This document shows positions 1 through 11,777 of a stretch of DNA of 64,000 bases, one piece after another; position 1 is the stretch's first letter; every line of letters begins with the position of its first letter. The stretch covers positions 332,613,090-332,677,089 of the forward strand of contig NC_061514.1 in the NCBI RefSeq assembly GCF_022539505.1. Direction: 5' to 3'. The translations under genes and the position numbers were made by a program. This stretch comes from Lolium rigidum (taxonomy: Eukaryota; Streptophyta; Magnoliopsida; Poales; Poaceae). Below the pieces are notes generated by a model. It made no database searches. It was not told the origin of the DNA and worked only from the letters and a program-made list of their open reading frames with translations.

Positions 1-171
1 GGGTACCGACCACTCCTCAGCTCCTCCTTGTCGTTCATTACAGTATGTGATGTCCCTTGGTTTACAGCCAGCCACGTAGGCTAAGGGCTCCCTCGACACG
101 GCCGGCGGAATTGGGGTTCTTGTCGGCGTACTCGCCGACCTGGTACAACACACCGACAATCTTTTTGCTGC
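1..171 (-). pseudogene. FDH: Formate dehydrogenase (mitochondrial) exon fragment, decayed
   Basis: Read on the minus strand from 171, a CTATAG acceptor is followed by codons for [20 protein letters not shown] and then [16 protein letters not shown]. This matches the N-terminal catalytic-domain start of plant NAD-dependent formate dehydrogenase (family pattern [19 protein letters not shown], then a VEGALGIR.WLESKGHHYIVTDDKEG-like stretch). Several conserved positions are changed, a TAA replaces the Glu codon after GWL, and the following KGHH...DKE part is out of frame, so the copy is not functional. The rest of the gene, if present, lies beyond the left edge. FDH oxidises formate to CO2 in mitochondria. 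Identification is by recalled family sequence, not by alignment. Confidence 0.75.
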
Positions 172-1100
172 CTATAGATGTCCGCAAAACTAAAGACATA
201 AATCATAACAGGGCATCGTTCGGAGCTCCATCTACCAACTGTATTACTTCAGCAAACGGAATTTGTGATGAAATCACGAAAGTCAGACTGGATCCGCCAT
301 CATATTTCACAGGAAAAATTTACATTCAAAATACAGGCCATACGCATAAACCCTTTGTCTATTAATGATGAGCTCTTGACCAAATTGCCAAAATGATTAT
401 TTAATGGAGAACAGAACTCCAAAACAAGAAATAAAATTTAAGAGGGAAAATACAATTACTTTCCATGTTTAATTAGTCGCTCCTATGCTACAATGTTGAG
501 ACTTTCCCTCAAGGCATTATTTTCCAAGCCTAGCAACATAGTTTGTTGAGTAAGAACTCCGTTTCAGCAGACATACGTATCACTTCAGACTGCATTATTC
601 AGATATGTATATAATATAACAGAAATCAATAGCCATAATTGCCATGAGAATATGTAATAGTTCCTTGCAAAAAAGAATCACGTGCTAGTTAGACTTTACT
701 CCACGACTTCTCAATATTCTGGCCTTCATGATTAACAAGGGAAAAAGCTAAATGCCTAATGTCATAATTTGAGAAACACATATTATCAGCTAGTATATTT
801 TCCATAACCGAATTTACTTAGTAAGTAAGTAAACAAGCAAATAATCATAGGACTGCTAGATGTCATAGAAATTTCATAGCACGAAGCATCATAATTATTC
901 TTAACTTGTTCCACGGGGAGTGGCGATCTGATCTTCAAATTGCACGTTGACATGGACAACCAAACCCAGCAGAACACCATGGCACTTCATGAATTTTAGC
1001 CAACCTTAGCTCTTTGCACCCTCAAGAGATAATAACACACCGAGATGAATGCCAACTCGCTAAGTTGAGGAGAGAGGAAGAGAGATGGAGCGGTCAACTG
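172..1100. other. Low-copy AT-rich spacer, nothing recognised
   Basis: No long open frame, RNA gene or terminal repeat was recognised. If the fragment to the left is the second FDH exon, this stretch could include remnants of its first intron, but no transit-peptide exon was found. Confidence 0.4.
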
Positions 1101-1583
1101 CTAAAGAAGCCTCTCATTTGGTTTCCACTCCGTGTTCCTTTGTCCGTACATCAATTGAAGGCAAAGAAAACCACAAACAGCAGCTAGTGGCAAACACAAG
1201 TGCTCTCGGAATGTAGTGTCTCGAACAATAATAGCATGTGCAAATATTTCATAGAGTAGAGGACAGTAAAGGGGCCAGATGTTGGCAACATGCTGTTGTA
1301 AGGAGTTGAAAAAGATGGCCAGAAAAATAGAGCAAAAATAACTTGACCAGTGAACAATTGTCAGATAACATAGCAAGGTAAATAGATGCATTAGTATGAA
1401 TCTGAACTGAAATACATGCTTCAAAACGTAAACTGCAGCCGCATCTTCATGGTTCTTGATCATGTGCCGGACACATTCCATTTTCGTCTTAACCGAAGTG
1501 TGACCAAGGTAATATGCTTTCCTGAACCACAACATTCAATTGTCATCTGAACCGGTTGGTAGATCAATATAGCTTCCTGCAAA
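1101..1583 (-). other. Candidate terminal exon or ORF of unknown identity
   Basis: A 144-codon open frame (1535 to 1101, minus) begins just inside a possible exon whose acceptor is a strong polypyrimidine tract ending TTTTTTTTGCAG at about 1584. The first part looks coding-like (MLWFRKAYYLGH, then a helix-rich stretch), and the middle is hydrophobic. In the other frames the candidate exon ends at stops within 50 to 120 bases. I do not recognise a family. It could be a pseudogene of a helical-repeat protein or intronic sequence. Confidence 0.2.
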
Positions 1584-3289
1584 AAAAAAGTAGATCAATA
1601 TAGCCAAGGCAACGGGCAGTAGATGCATGATGATTCGTCAATGTTTCTTGGTGCCAAGAAAATGGAAGCCCACAATTACCTAACCCTTGACAGCAGAGAA
1701 TTTTTTTATTAAACGCTAACTACATACATGGGATTTGGCCATCCAGTTATTGTTCACGCAGATACATTTTAAAAGTTATTAAGTCACCTTTCGAATCCTC
1801 CTCCAAATATATAGAGAGGAACCTCGATCTTTGTTGACGGCACTCCTCCCGTAGGAGCAGCGGCCGGCACTCGGTGCTCCTCCATCGGTGCTCCTCGAGG
1901 TGATGGCAACGGCACGCTCCTCCCGATCATCTCCTCCTCGACGGAGCAGCGGTTGGCGCTCCTCCCTACCCTCCACCTGTCACCAAATTGCACCGGCGTC
2001 TTCTTATCTCTCGGGCTGTTACATGGCGAGGCACCGACATAAAACCACAACTTGGAGGAGAAGCGCCAGCTACATGTAAAAATATAGTTACCTCAGTTTA
2101 TGCCTAATCCATACCGATGCATCACGAAGCAGAACCCATACGGAAAATATAAGTAATGGAGATGGAAAAGATAGGAGAGCTAACCTGTGCGTCACACATG
2201 CATAACCGATATTAATTTCAGAACCTATAAATTGATAAAAGGGAAAATAATTAGTATAAGCGAAAAGCTAACTCTTCAGTAAAATCCAAATTCATTCACG
2301 CCCCAAACAACTACCCGTATTATCAAAGTTTTTCTCGGTCCGGCACCACTAACATGAGAGTAAAAGGGAATCTGTTAGACTTTGGTTTTTTTTTCCAACC
2401 CTTACCTCGCTGAATTTGAATGAGGATTAACATCTATAGAAAAAGTAAGGCACACAAATAATGGAGCGACCTCAGAATGGAGGTCTAGCATAGTTGACCG
2501 GCCTTTGTTTAGAGATGATCTCCATTATGAGGTCTCGGAAGTCACTCCGCTCGTTCATCATTTCGGCGCTCGCATAATCCAACACCAAAATTAGTAGTAA
2601 GCGGTGTCCAAGCCGAAGTTTTAAGACACTCTCCACTGCACCTAGTAGCTTTTAGCCAAAATTCGTAAAATTTGTGAGAAAATGTCAGCACAAATACCTG
2701 GATCTTTACTGAACCCAAGAATCTCTTCATCTGTGCTCAATCAAGAGATCAAAACAGGGAAGAATCTGCTTCATTTTTTTGTCGAACATCTTGTTGGCAT
2801 GGATAAGTACATCTGCCCAAACAAACGAAACTTATGGACTAAATCGAGAGATAGAGACAGAGGGAGAGAGATAAATCATAAGGAAGATTTAGGGACTATA
2901 GGTACCTGCGTTCCTTGACTTCCTTCCATGTCAGTTAAAGTGTGGTGGCGGCCCCTCTCGTTCTGGTCGCTATTACGCTTGAGCGCCGAGTGAGGGACAG
3001 GGGACACGGAGAACAACCACGTGGAGAAGGGAGGGGCTGGAATCTGCTTACCCTCGCTCATCGCAGTCGTCGGGTAGGAGAAGGCGAGGCAGCACAGCGC
3101 CGCGACATGCTGCTCCAGTTGAAGACAGAGCGCAGTAGCAACAGCTGAAGCAGCGGCTCGTCCCCAACCTGTTACGCACGGTGACGAATCTGCTTGTCTC
3201 TTTGACCAGCGAGAGGAGAACGGCATGAGTGGCGGCCCTGCTCCATCTTGAGATAGTTGATGTTGAGGAGAAGAGATGGCCCCGGCAGC
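1584..3289. other. Low-copy spacer with weak minus-strand exon candidates
   Basis: No confident gene. On the minus strand, two short blocks end in plausible donors: one at about 2905 (GAACGCAG|GTACC) and one at about 2699 (AAAGATCCAG|GTATTT, preceded by a pyrimidine-rich ...GAGCACAG acceptor). Together with the acceptor near 1584 they could form a small multi-exon transcript. The reading is uncertain, and the rest is AT-rich spacer. Confidence 0.25.
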
Positions 3290-3700
3290 GTTAATCCGAA
3301 CCAAAGCGACTTAACGCTAGGTGGGAGGTCGGCCGCGCCGCCGGTCGGCCGCGACGAGGTCGCCCGCGCCGCCGGTCGCCCGCGCCGCCCGTCACCGGCG
3401 CAGGAGGGGATTGGGAGAGGAGGCGCAGGAGGGGGAGGTGGCGGCGGGGAGGCGGAGGACGACGCCGCTGCTCCCGCATGCTCGTGCCGCGGCGGCGGAC
3501 GGCGGCGCTGCCATGCGCAGGCGAGGGAAGGGGCGGCGCGACGGGAGGAGAAGGGGCGGCGCGATGGGTGGAGAAGGGGAGAGGCGGCGCGGGGTGGCGG
3601 CGGGAGGCAGGTGCGCGAGGGAGAGGAGGAGGAGGGTTGCGTGCTCTCTCCCCGACGACGCCGGGCCGGGCGGGCTTCACATGACCCATGGATAAAAAAC
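3290..3700. other. Very GC-rich, CpG-rich block (possible promoter or first exon)
   Basis: The block is dominated by GCCGCGCCGCCGG-type sequence with short imperfect direct repeats near 3340-3400. It is open in several frames on both strands and encodes only Arg/Pro/Gly-rich low-complexity peptides. This composition is common in grass gene 5' ends. It would fit the 5' end of a minus-strand transcript, but no TATA box or convincing start was identified. Confidence 0.35.
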
Positions 3701-3839
3701 GGGTTCGCGCGAGGGCCTCGTTCTGGACTACTTCACCAGTAAAAAAAATGGACGGATGAGATCCACCACCAAACAAGATCCAACGGCTACGAGCCTCAAA
3801 TCGCTGTGAGGCCCCCTATGGGGGGCATCATATACAACG

Positions 3840-4964
3840 TTAGATTCTATGAAAAAAATTTGTATTCTCATCCCCATATTTAATCCATCTTTCTGTACAC
3901 CTCTTTTTCCAGTACTGTTGCTTATAAGATAATAGCCTTGTGATATGGCACTTTAAAATTTTCCTGAAATTTCTCTCTGGAATGGTAAGAGGCCTTAATT
4001 GCTCAATATCATCTACCTGTTTAAGCACCATTTCACACTTGCTGATTAGGAGATTCAAATTAGAAATAGATTTGCTCCACTTTAAAAGTGCCCTTCTGAC
4101 ATTATTCAATTTTCCATCTATAGTATCAGCTGCATTTGCTTTATTCACATTTATTTGCCATGCAGTATTCACTATATCTTTAAACCCTGGGTGATGTATC
4201 CAGTAATTCTCAAATCGGAATATGTTGCTTTTGGGTATAGCAGATTGAATTGAGACCAAGCATGGTACATGATCAGAGACTGGTCTAGGTAAAGCCTTCA
4301 CTGTAGTATTTGGGAATGAGGTAGTCCAATTGTTTGATGTCAGAAACCAATCTAACCTTTCGAGCAGAGGATCAGACTGCATATTACTCCATGTGAATGT
4401 AGCACCATGAAGTGGTAAATCTACTAAATTTTGTGCTCTGATTATATCATTAAATAGTAACATATCATCCACATTTCCTCCATCTTTGTTTCTGTCACTT
4501 GGTGCCCTATAAAAATTATAGTCTCCTAATATAATCCAATTTTCGGAGTCATTAATTTGTAGATCATACAACCACTGAGTAAAGTCCTGTCTTCGTTCTC
4601 CAGCACAAGGTCCATATACATTTGCCAGATACCAGGTACATGTCGACTGAGTAGAAGAAAACTTAACTGTTGTTGCCCATGTCAAATTTTCAACTAATTC
4701 CCCTTTAAATATAGCACTCTTCCAAATGACCACAAGACCTCCAGAATTCCCATCAGAAGGAAAATAGATGAATTTGTCAAACCTTTTAGGACAGAATTTT
4801 CTAATATAAGAGTGCTCAAAAGTTGTTCTTTTTGTTTCATGTAAGCATATAATAGCACACCCTGTAGAATCAATATGAGTGCGTAATGCATTATGCTTAT
4901 CCTCAGAATTGATGCCCCTTATGTTCCAACATAGAATATGCCACTGTTTAAGAGTTGAGTTCAT
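3840..4964 (-). pseudogene. LINE ORF2 fragment: endonuclease/exonuclease/phosphatase domain
   Basis: From the ATG at 4964 (the frame is open slightly upstream without an ATG) this encodes 374 residues. EEP/APE hallmarks appear in order: WNIRG near the start (Asn), HETK (Glu), GDYNFY (Asp/Asn of the GDFN motif), RLDWFLTS and PVSDHVP (the SDH catalytic motif). The family nicks target DNA to prime reverse transcription. The C-terminal stretch ends in KYGDENTNFFHRI, a common linker to the reverse transcriptase, and is then cut by a stop. No RT motifs such as FADD follow. The domain itself is uninterrupted, but the protein cannot support retrotransposition alone. Confidence 0.85.
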
Positions 4965-5108
4965 GATATAACACACCACTTAAAGGAATAGAAAAGACAG
5001 GCAGAACAACCTGTATTAAAATCCTAAGAAATATCCGAATGAATAAAATAAATAGGTTCTTCACGGCTAAATAAAGAGATTTATTTGAAAGCATCATGAT
5101 GCACAACA

Positions 5109-6869
5109 TCAGGCTTCATCTTCAGAGTCCGGCTTCTGCAGCTTGTCCTCTGTCAGTTCTTCAGGAGGTATGGCACAAATCTTGACGCCAATTTTCTGCA
5201 GTATTGGGACGGGCGTTGGTGGTGGCACTGGTGGAGCTTCGTCATCCTTGGCAGCAGCACTAACAGAAGCCTTGATTGGGGTAGAACTAGCACTTGGAGT
5301 CACACGGCTTAAGACCTTGGATTTCCTCTTCCTTGCATCTGATGGCATGTCAACCTTAAAACCATTATAAATATTGTTTCTCGGACTTCTACGAACTGCA
5401 GTTGTGATTTGTACTTCATTCTTACGTCCAGTACGAGCAGTCTTAACCACCAATGTGGTATTCTTCCTCCTGTTTTCAATTTTTGAATTGTCTGTCACAA
5501 AAGACTCTGCTAGCACTAGATCATCAGAAGCAGGAGAGTCATCGAAGCAGAGTTTCCTTGCAACACGTCGGCCCATAATAAAATCATCATCTGCATGAGT
5601 TCTTGCCTTGCTAGAGAATACAGTTTTGATCAAACTTAAAGGCGGGAAAATAGCTGTGCTCAGAGATTTTGCACCAATATAAATGTTGGGCTGCTGTAAA
5701 TTCAGAAAAACTGTCCTGGCCACCATGAAAGATGATGGAATCTGATCATCAGTCTCTGTGAGAGAACTAGCTCTAAACATGGCTCTAGCTGCTCCTTGAG
5801 CACTTGATTCAGCAACATCTTCATCTCTTGTTATAATGTGCATAGTTTCAGTCGAGTTAGAGCTATTGTCTGACACCATCTCATGCCATGCACTCATAGG
5901 ACTGTCAAGAATATTATTTCTAGGCAGAACTCCATCTGAAAAGAGAACTCCTTGTTCCCTAAGAATACTTTGGTAATTCACCTGACCCCTGTTTGGAAGG
6001 TAAAATATTGGTTCATCAGTAGTGGCTTCGGAGTCTTGATTGGCATGATTTCCTCATGTAGCACCAATACCACCAACCATACCATTCTGTTGCAGCCAAA
6101 TCTGCAGCCTCTGTTGGAAGCGCTGCTCAGCAGTAACATGAGGTCCATGTAAAGGATGAGGGTTACCGTCTGCCGGCGGTTCCTCCTCCACATCAGCAGG
6201 TATAGCATGAATATGAGCATTCCACTGATCAGACCTTAGCAAATAAACTGGGACAGTCCATGATCTTCTCCTACCTCCCATCTGACGAAACACAATGCTT
6301 CTAGGCACTAAGGCATCACTCATAAGCCAGACTTTAACAAGAACACGAGCATGAGAATTCTGATTATCATTAAAAGTGTGTCAGACAATCAATCTACCAA
6401 ACAGTTCTACTGCTTTCTCTATCCAATACTCAGTCTGATAATCCAAAGGAAAATTAAGAAACATCACCCACTTCTCTTGACCTAAAATTGCTGGCCTCAT
6501 GTTCAGTGCTTCATCATGTTTAACAAAAGTGACTTCTAGCCAGTCATCAATGAGATATGTTCTCCCTACTACCACATCTCTAACAAATTGATTTGCAAAA
6601 CTGAACAGACCAAGCCCGATAGCATAATTCTCCATATATCTAACCTGGAAGCCATCATGGTTGAGCATCCTGCGCAGCTCTCTGCGAGCCTCAAAGCGTT
6701 GCTGGATCGGGACGTCCAGATTGGTTTCAGCAATGGCATAGTTGTCGTGGTTGAGCGGAGGAGTTGGACTGATCGCCAAGTCACATCTCACCCTACGCCT
6801 CTGTGGACCATGATCAATTGCGAGACCATCCGGCACAAACGCGAAGGGGTTGCACGGGTAGTTGGCCAT
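5109..6869 (-). pseudogene. LINE ORF1, C-terminal part (frame-broken)
   Basis: Three overlapping open stretches on the minus strand (6869-6381, 6323-6054 and 5981-5109) are pieces of one coding region shifted between frames. The first begins MANYPCNPFAFVPDG and resembles the conserved block that follows the zinc knuckles in grass LINE ORF1-type proteins. The last is basic and Ser/Pro-rich (RRSPRNNIYNGFK) and ends 145 bases before the ORF2 ATG, the usual ORF1-ORF2 order. Stops and frameshifts separate the pieces. Function in the family: RNA-binding coat protein of the LINE particle. Confidence 0.65.
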
Positions 6870-7702
6870 TGGTGGAGGAACGAGGTGGAGATCGCTGTTG
6901 ATGACAGAGAAGTCACCGCCAGAGCTATGTCTTTGGATAATAGGGTTTGTTTACGAACTAGGGACCAAAGATAACTCACGGTATCCCTTAATTCGCCAGG
7001 ACTGTTTGAGATATTTTTTTCTGTTTTGCATCCCGTAACCGAATGACCATATCTCCAACAAAATTGGCATCTCGGTGTAGAGTAACAAACTAAAGATAAG
7101 TGTCCCACCCTTAGACATCTAACGCAGACTTTATCAGATGTTTTCTTTATCCAAATCTGTTGAGAACGATGCGATATCTTTGGTGGAGCAACAGACTCAG
7201 GAGATGTAAAAGGTGACAATACCTCAAATGTGGTTTTAAACGATAACAACTTTGTAACCTTGGGCTTCCAAACTTTAGGACGCCTAGAGCAATCTATTTT
7301 CATATGACCCAATTGTAAACAGCCCAAACACCTGAACTTATAAATGCATTGGCTACTTTTGTGGCCCATAGACAAACATCTAGTACATGCGAATTTGAAC
7401 ATCTCAATGTATGAAACAATACCTGAGGGTGTGTATCCAGCAGTGATGAGATCATTAATACTGTCCAAAGAATAATCTTCATGAAAGTTCAAAGGTTTAC
7501 TAACTGCCCCACAGCCAAATTGCAACGGTACTGACTGAAAATTTGAATCTCTGCATGCACTTTCCGAAAATGAGAAATCCCCAATTTTAATATTATTCAG
7601 AACACCATGATTTACCCCTTGCTCTGAACGAGAGGAATCCTCTATTGCATTTCTCTGAAGAATACTGAGATCTGGTTTTATAGCATAGGATCTAGAGGCC
7701 TC
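6788..7702 (-). pseudogene. LINE ORF1, zinc-knuckle region
   Basis: The minus-strand frame contains four CX2CX4HX4C knuckles in two pairs: CTRCLSMGHKSSQC with CLGCLQLGHMKIDC, then CVRCLRVGHLSLVC with CQFCWRYGHSVTGC. These are nucleic-acid-binding motifs of plant LINE ORF1 proteins. The frame stays open upstream to 7702. If the LTR element 7703-16135 plus one TSD copy is skipped, it continues in the same frame into 16136-16542. This supports the insertion having hit an open ORF1. The frame ends at 6788, where a second frame takes over. Confidence 0.8.
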
Positions 7703-9190
7703 TGATGTCTACGTTCCCCCTCCTTTCCTGTAGACAGTGTTGGGCCTCCAAGAGCAGAGGTTTGTAGAACAGCAGCAAGTTTTCCCTTAAGTGGATCACC
7801 CAAGGTTTATCGAACTCAGGGAGGAAGAGGTCAAAGATATCCCTCTCATGCAACCCCGCAACCACAAAGCAAGAAGTCTCTTGTGTCCCCAACACACCAA
7901 ATAGGTGTACTAGTTCGGCGAAGAGATAGTGAAATACGAGTGGTATGAATAAGTAGCAACGGTGCCGTGAAAATAGCTTGTCGGCGTGTAGTTGATGGTG
8001 GTAGTATTGCAGCAGTAGTAACGCAGAGAAACAAGTAAACAAGCAGATAGTAACTCAGCAGTATTTAGGAACAAGGCCTAGGGATTACACTTTCACTAGT
8101 GGACACTCTCAACATTGATCACATAACGGAATAGATAAATGCATACTCTACACTTTTGTTGGATGATGAACACATTGCGTAGGATTACACGAACCCTCAA
8201 TGCCGGAGTTAACAAGCTCCACAATAATGCTCATGTTTTAGTAACCTTTAGTGTAAGATAGATCAACGAGACTAAACCAAGTACTAGCATAGCATGCACA
8301 CCGTAACCTTCATGCATATGTAGGAGGAATAGATCACATCAATATTATCATAGCAATAGTTAACTTCACAATCCACAAGAGATCATGATCATAGCATAAA
8401 CCAAGTACTAACACGGTGCACACACTCGTCGCCTTTACACACGTGCGGGAGGAATAGAACTACTTTAATAACATCACTAGAGTAGCACATAGATGAATTG
8501 TGATACAAAACTCATATGAATCTCAATCATGTAAAGCAGCTCATGAGATTATTGTATTGAGGTACATGGGAGAGAGATGAACCACATAGCTACGGCGAAG
8601 CCCTCAGCCTCGGGGTGGATTACTCCCTCCTCATCATGGAGGCAGCGATGGCGGTGAAGACGGCGGTGGAGACGGCTCCGGGGCAATTCCCCGTCCCGGC
8701 AGGTGCCGGAACGAGACTTCGTCCCCCGAATTGGAGTTTCGCGATGTGGCGGCGCCCCTGGAGTCTTTCTGGAGGTTCGTCTTTTCTTGTCGATGTTTTT
8801 AGGTCACGACGGCTTAAATAGGCGAAGAATTGGAGTCGGAGGGGCCACGGGGTGGTGCCACCATAGGGGGGCGCGCCCCCCCCTTGGGCCGCGCGGCCAG
8901 GTGGTGTGGGCCCCCCCTGGCACCTCTCTGGCCCTTCTCCGGTGCTCTGGAAGCTTCGCGAAATTATAAGATCCCCGGAATTGATTTCGTCCGATTCCGA
9001 AAATATTTCCTTACTAGGATTTCTGAAACCAAAAACAGCAGAAAACGAAGAATCGGCCTTTCGGCATCTCGTCAATAGGTTAGTTCCGGAAAATGCATAA
9101 AAATGATATAAAGTGTGAACAAAACATGTTGGTATTGTCATAAAACAAGCATGGAACATCGGAAATTATAGATACGTTGGAGACGTATCG
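7703..9190 (-). repeat. 3' LTR of element X1
   Basis: Begins TGATGTCTACG on the plus strand and ends GACGTATCG. The partner LTR ends GACGTATCA, so the terminal A has changed to G. The length of 1488 bp matches the partner (1494 bp). Open frames inside are not genes. Confidence 0.9.
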
Positions 9191-11777
9191 GCATCCCAAG
9201 CTTAGTTCCTACTCGTCCTCGAGTAGGTAAACGATAAAAGATAATTTCTGAGGTGACATGCTACGAACATAATCTTAATCATACCATTGTAAAGCTTATG
9301 AGATGAATGCAGCGATTCGAAACAATGTAAATGCAATGAGTAAACAATTGAATCATATAGCAAAGACTCTTCATGAATAGTACTTTCAAGACAAGCATCA
9401 ATAAGTCTTGCATAAGAGTTACTCATAAAGCAATAAATTCTTAGTAGAGACATTGAAGCAACACTATGGAAGATTAAGTTTCAGCGGTTGCTTTCAACTT
9501 GTAACATGTATATCTCATGGATAGTTGTCAATGCAAAGCAATATAACAAATGCAATAAGCAAGTATGTAAGAATCAATGCATAGTTAACACAAGCGTTTG
9601 CTTCTTGAGGTAAAGAGAAATAGGTGAACTGACTCAACAATAAAAGTAAAAGAATGGTCCTTCAAAGAGGAAAGCATCGATTGCTATATTTGTGCTAGAG
9701 CTTTTATTTTGAAAACATGAAACAATTTTGTCAACGGTAGTAATAAAGCATATGCATCATGTAAATTATATCTTACAAGTTGCAAGCCTCATGCATAGTA
9801 TACTAATAGTGCCCGCACCTTGTCCTAATTAGCTTGGACTACCGGATCTTTGCAATGCACATGTTTTAACCAAGTGTCACAATGGGGTACCTCCATGCCG
9901 CCTGTACAAAGGTCTAAGGAGAAAGCTCGCATTTTGGATTTCTCGCTTTTGATTATTCTCAACTTAGACATCCATACCGGGACAACATGAACAATAGATA
10001 ATGGACTCCTCTTTAATGCATAAGCATGTGGCAACAATTATTATTCTCATATGAGATTGAGGATATGTGTCCAAAACTGAAACTTCCACCATGGATCATG
10101 GCTTTAGTTAGCGGCCCAAAGTTCTTCTCTAACAATATGCATGCTCCAACCATAAAGGTGGTAGATCTCTCTTACTTCGTACAAGACGGACATGCATAGC
10201 AACTCACATGATATTCAACAAAGAATAGTTGATGGCGTCCCCGTAAACATGGTTATCGCACAACAAGCAACTTAATAAGAGATAAAGTGCATAAGTACAT
10301 ATTCAATACCACAATAGTTTTTAAGCTATTTGTCCCATGAGCTATATATTGCAAAGGTGAATGATGGAATTTTAAAGGTAGCACTCAAGCAATTTACTTT
10401 GGAATGGCGGATAAATACCATGTAGTAGGTAGGTATGGTGGACACAAATGGCATAGTGATTGGCTCAAGATTTGGATGCATGAGAAGTATTCCCTCTCGA
10501 TACAAGGTTTAGGCCAGCAAGGTTGTTTGAAGCAAACACAAGCACGAACTAGTACAAAGCAAAACTCACATAAAAGACATATTACAAGCATTATAAAACT
10601 ATACATCGTCTTCCTTGTTGTTCAAACATCTTACTAGAAAATATCTAGACTCTAGAGAAACCACTCATGCAAACCAAATTTTAACAAGCTCTATGTATTT
10701 CTTCATTAATGGGTGCAAAGTATATGATGCAAGAGCTTAAATAAGAGCACAACAATTGCCAAGTATCAAGTTATTCAAGACATCATACCAATTACTACAT
10801 GTAGCATTTTCCAATTCCAACCATATAAAAATGAACGAAGCAGTTTTAACCTTCGCCATGAACACTATGAGTAGAGCCTAAGGACATATTTGTCCATATG
10901 CTACAGCGGAGCGTGTCTCTCTCCCACACAAGCATGTATTTATTCAGAGAATGAAAATAACAGAACAAAAATAAAAGCACACAGACGCTCCAAGTAAAGT
11001 ACATAAGATGTGACTGAATAAAAATATAGTTTCAAGAGAAGGAACCTGATAATTTGTCGATGAAGAAGGGGATGCATTGGGCATCCCCAAGCTTAGATGC
11101 TTGAGTCTTCTTGAAATATGCAGGGATGAACCATGGGGGCATCCCCAAGCTTAGACTCTTCACTCTCCTTGATCATAGTATATCATCCTCCTCTCTTGAC
11201 CCTTGAAAACTTCTTCCACACCAAACTTTAAGCAAACTCATTAGAGGGTTAGTGCATAATCAAAAACTCACATGTTCAGAGGTGACACAATCATTCTTAA
11301 CACTTCTGGACATTGCTCAAAGCTACTGGAAGGTAATGGAACAAAGAAATCCACCCAACACAGCGAAAGAAGCAATGCGAAATAAAAGGCAGAATCTGTC
11401 AAAAACAGAACAGTCCGTAAAGACGAATTTTAAAATGGCACCAGACTTGCTCAAATGGAAAAACTCAAAACTAATGAAAGTTGCGTACATATCTGAGGAT
11501 CACTCACGTAAATTGGCATAATTTTATGAGTTACCTACAGAGAATTAGACCCAGATTCGTGACAGACAGCAATGCTGTTTCTGCGCAGCAATCCAAATCT
11601 AGCATCAACTTTACCATAGAGACTTTACTTGGCACAAAAACATGATAAGGAGAGGTTGCTACAGTAGTAAACAACTTCCAAGACACAAATATAAAACAAA
11701 GTACTGTAGCAAAATAACACATGGGTTATCTCCCAAGAAGTTCTTTCTTTATAGCCATTAAGATGGGCTCAGTAGTT
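9191..11777 (-). other. Non-coding 3' internal region of X1
   Basis: This 2.6 kb stretch lacks coding sequence. It is shared, in the same order, with the elements at 22773-26126 (opposite strand), 54402-56888 and 58481-60960. It contains the conserved 11068-11088 hairpin and several copies of the motif CTAAGCTTGGGGATGC (minus orientation), one of them (one C short) adjoining the LTR at 9191. Confidence 0.8.

Larger units (their letters stand above)
3842..7702 (-). mobile_element. LINE (non-LTR retrotransposon), larger part: ORF1 and endonuclease half of ORF2
   Basis: In minus-strand order this part holds the zinc-knuckle region of ORF1, the downstream ORF1 part, then an ORF2 beginning with an APE-type endonuclease. 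The 5' part of the same element continues at 16136-16553, interrupted by the LTR element 7703-16135. LINE similarity ends at about 3842, just before the reverse transcriptase would begin. No poly(A) end is present, so the 3' half is missing, whereas LINE copies are more often truncated at the 5' end. ORF1 has frame breaks, and the element is inactive. Confidence 0.85.

Noticed and set aside
1779..2079. Short overlapping frames near 1.8-2.1 kb
   Set aside because: GC-rich, short, open on both strands, with no domain or splice support.
3257..3776. Overlapping 120-160 codon frames on both strands
   Set aside because: All lie in the GC-rich block, where stops are rare. The peptides are Arg/Pro/Gly low complexity with no domain.
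8620..9159. Open frames inside the retroelement LTRs (also at 15491-16104, 21066-21662, 26158-26756, 47584-48111, 53934-54472, 57932-58357)
   Set aside because: They recur wherever the same LTR occurs, on either strand, and break differently in each copy. Not genes.
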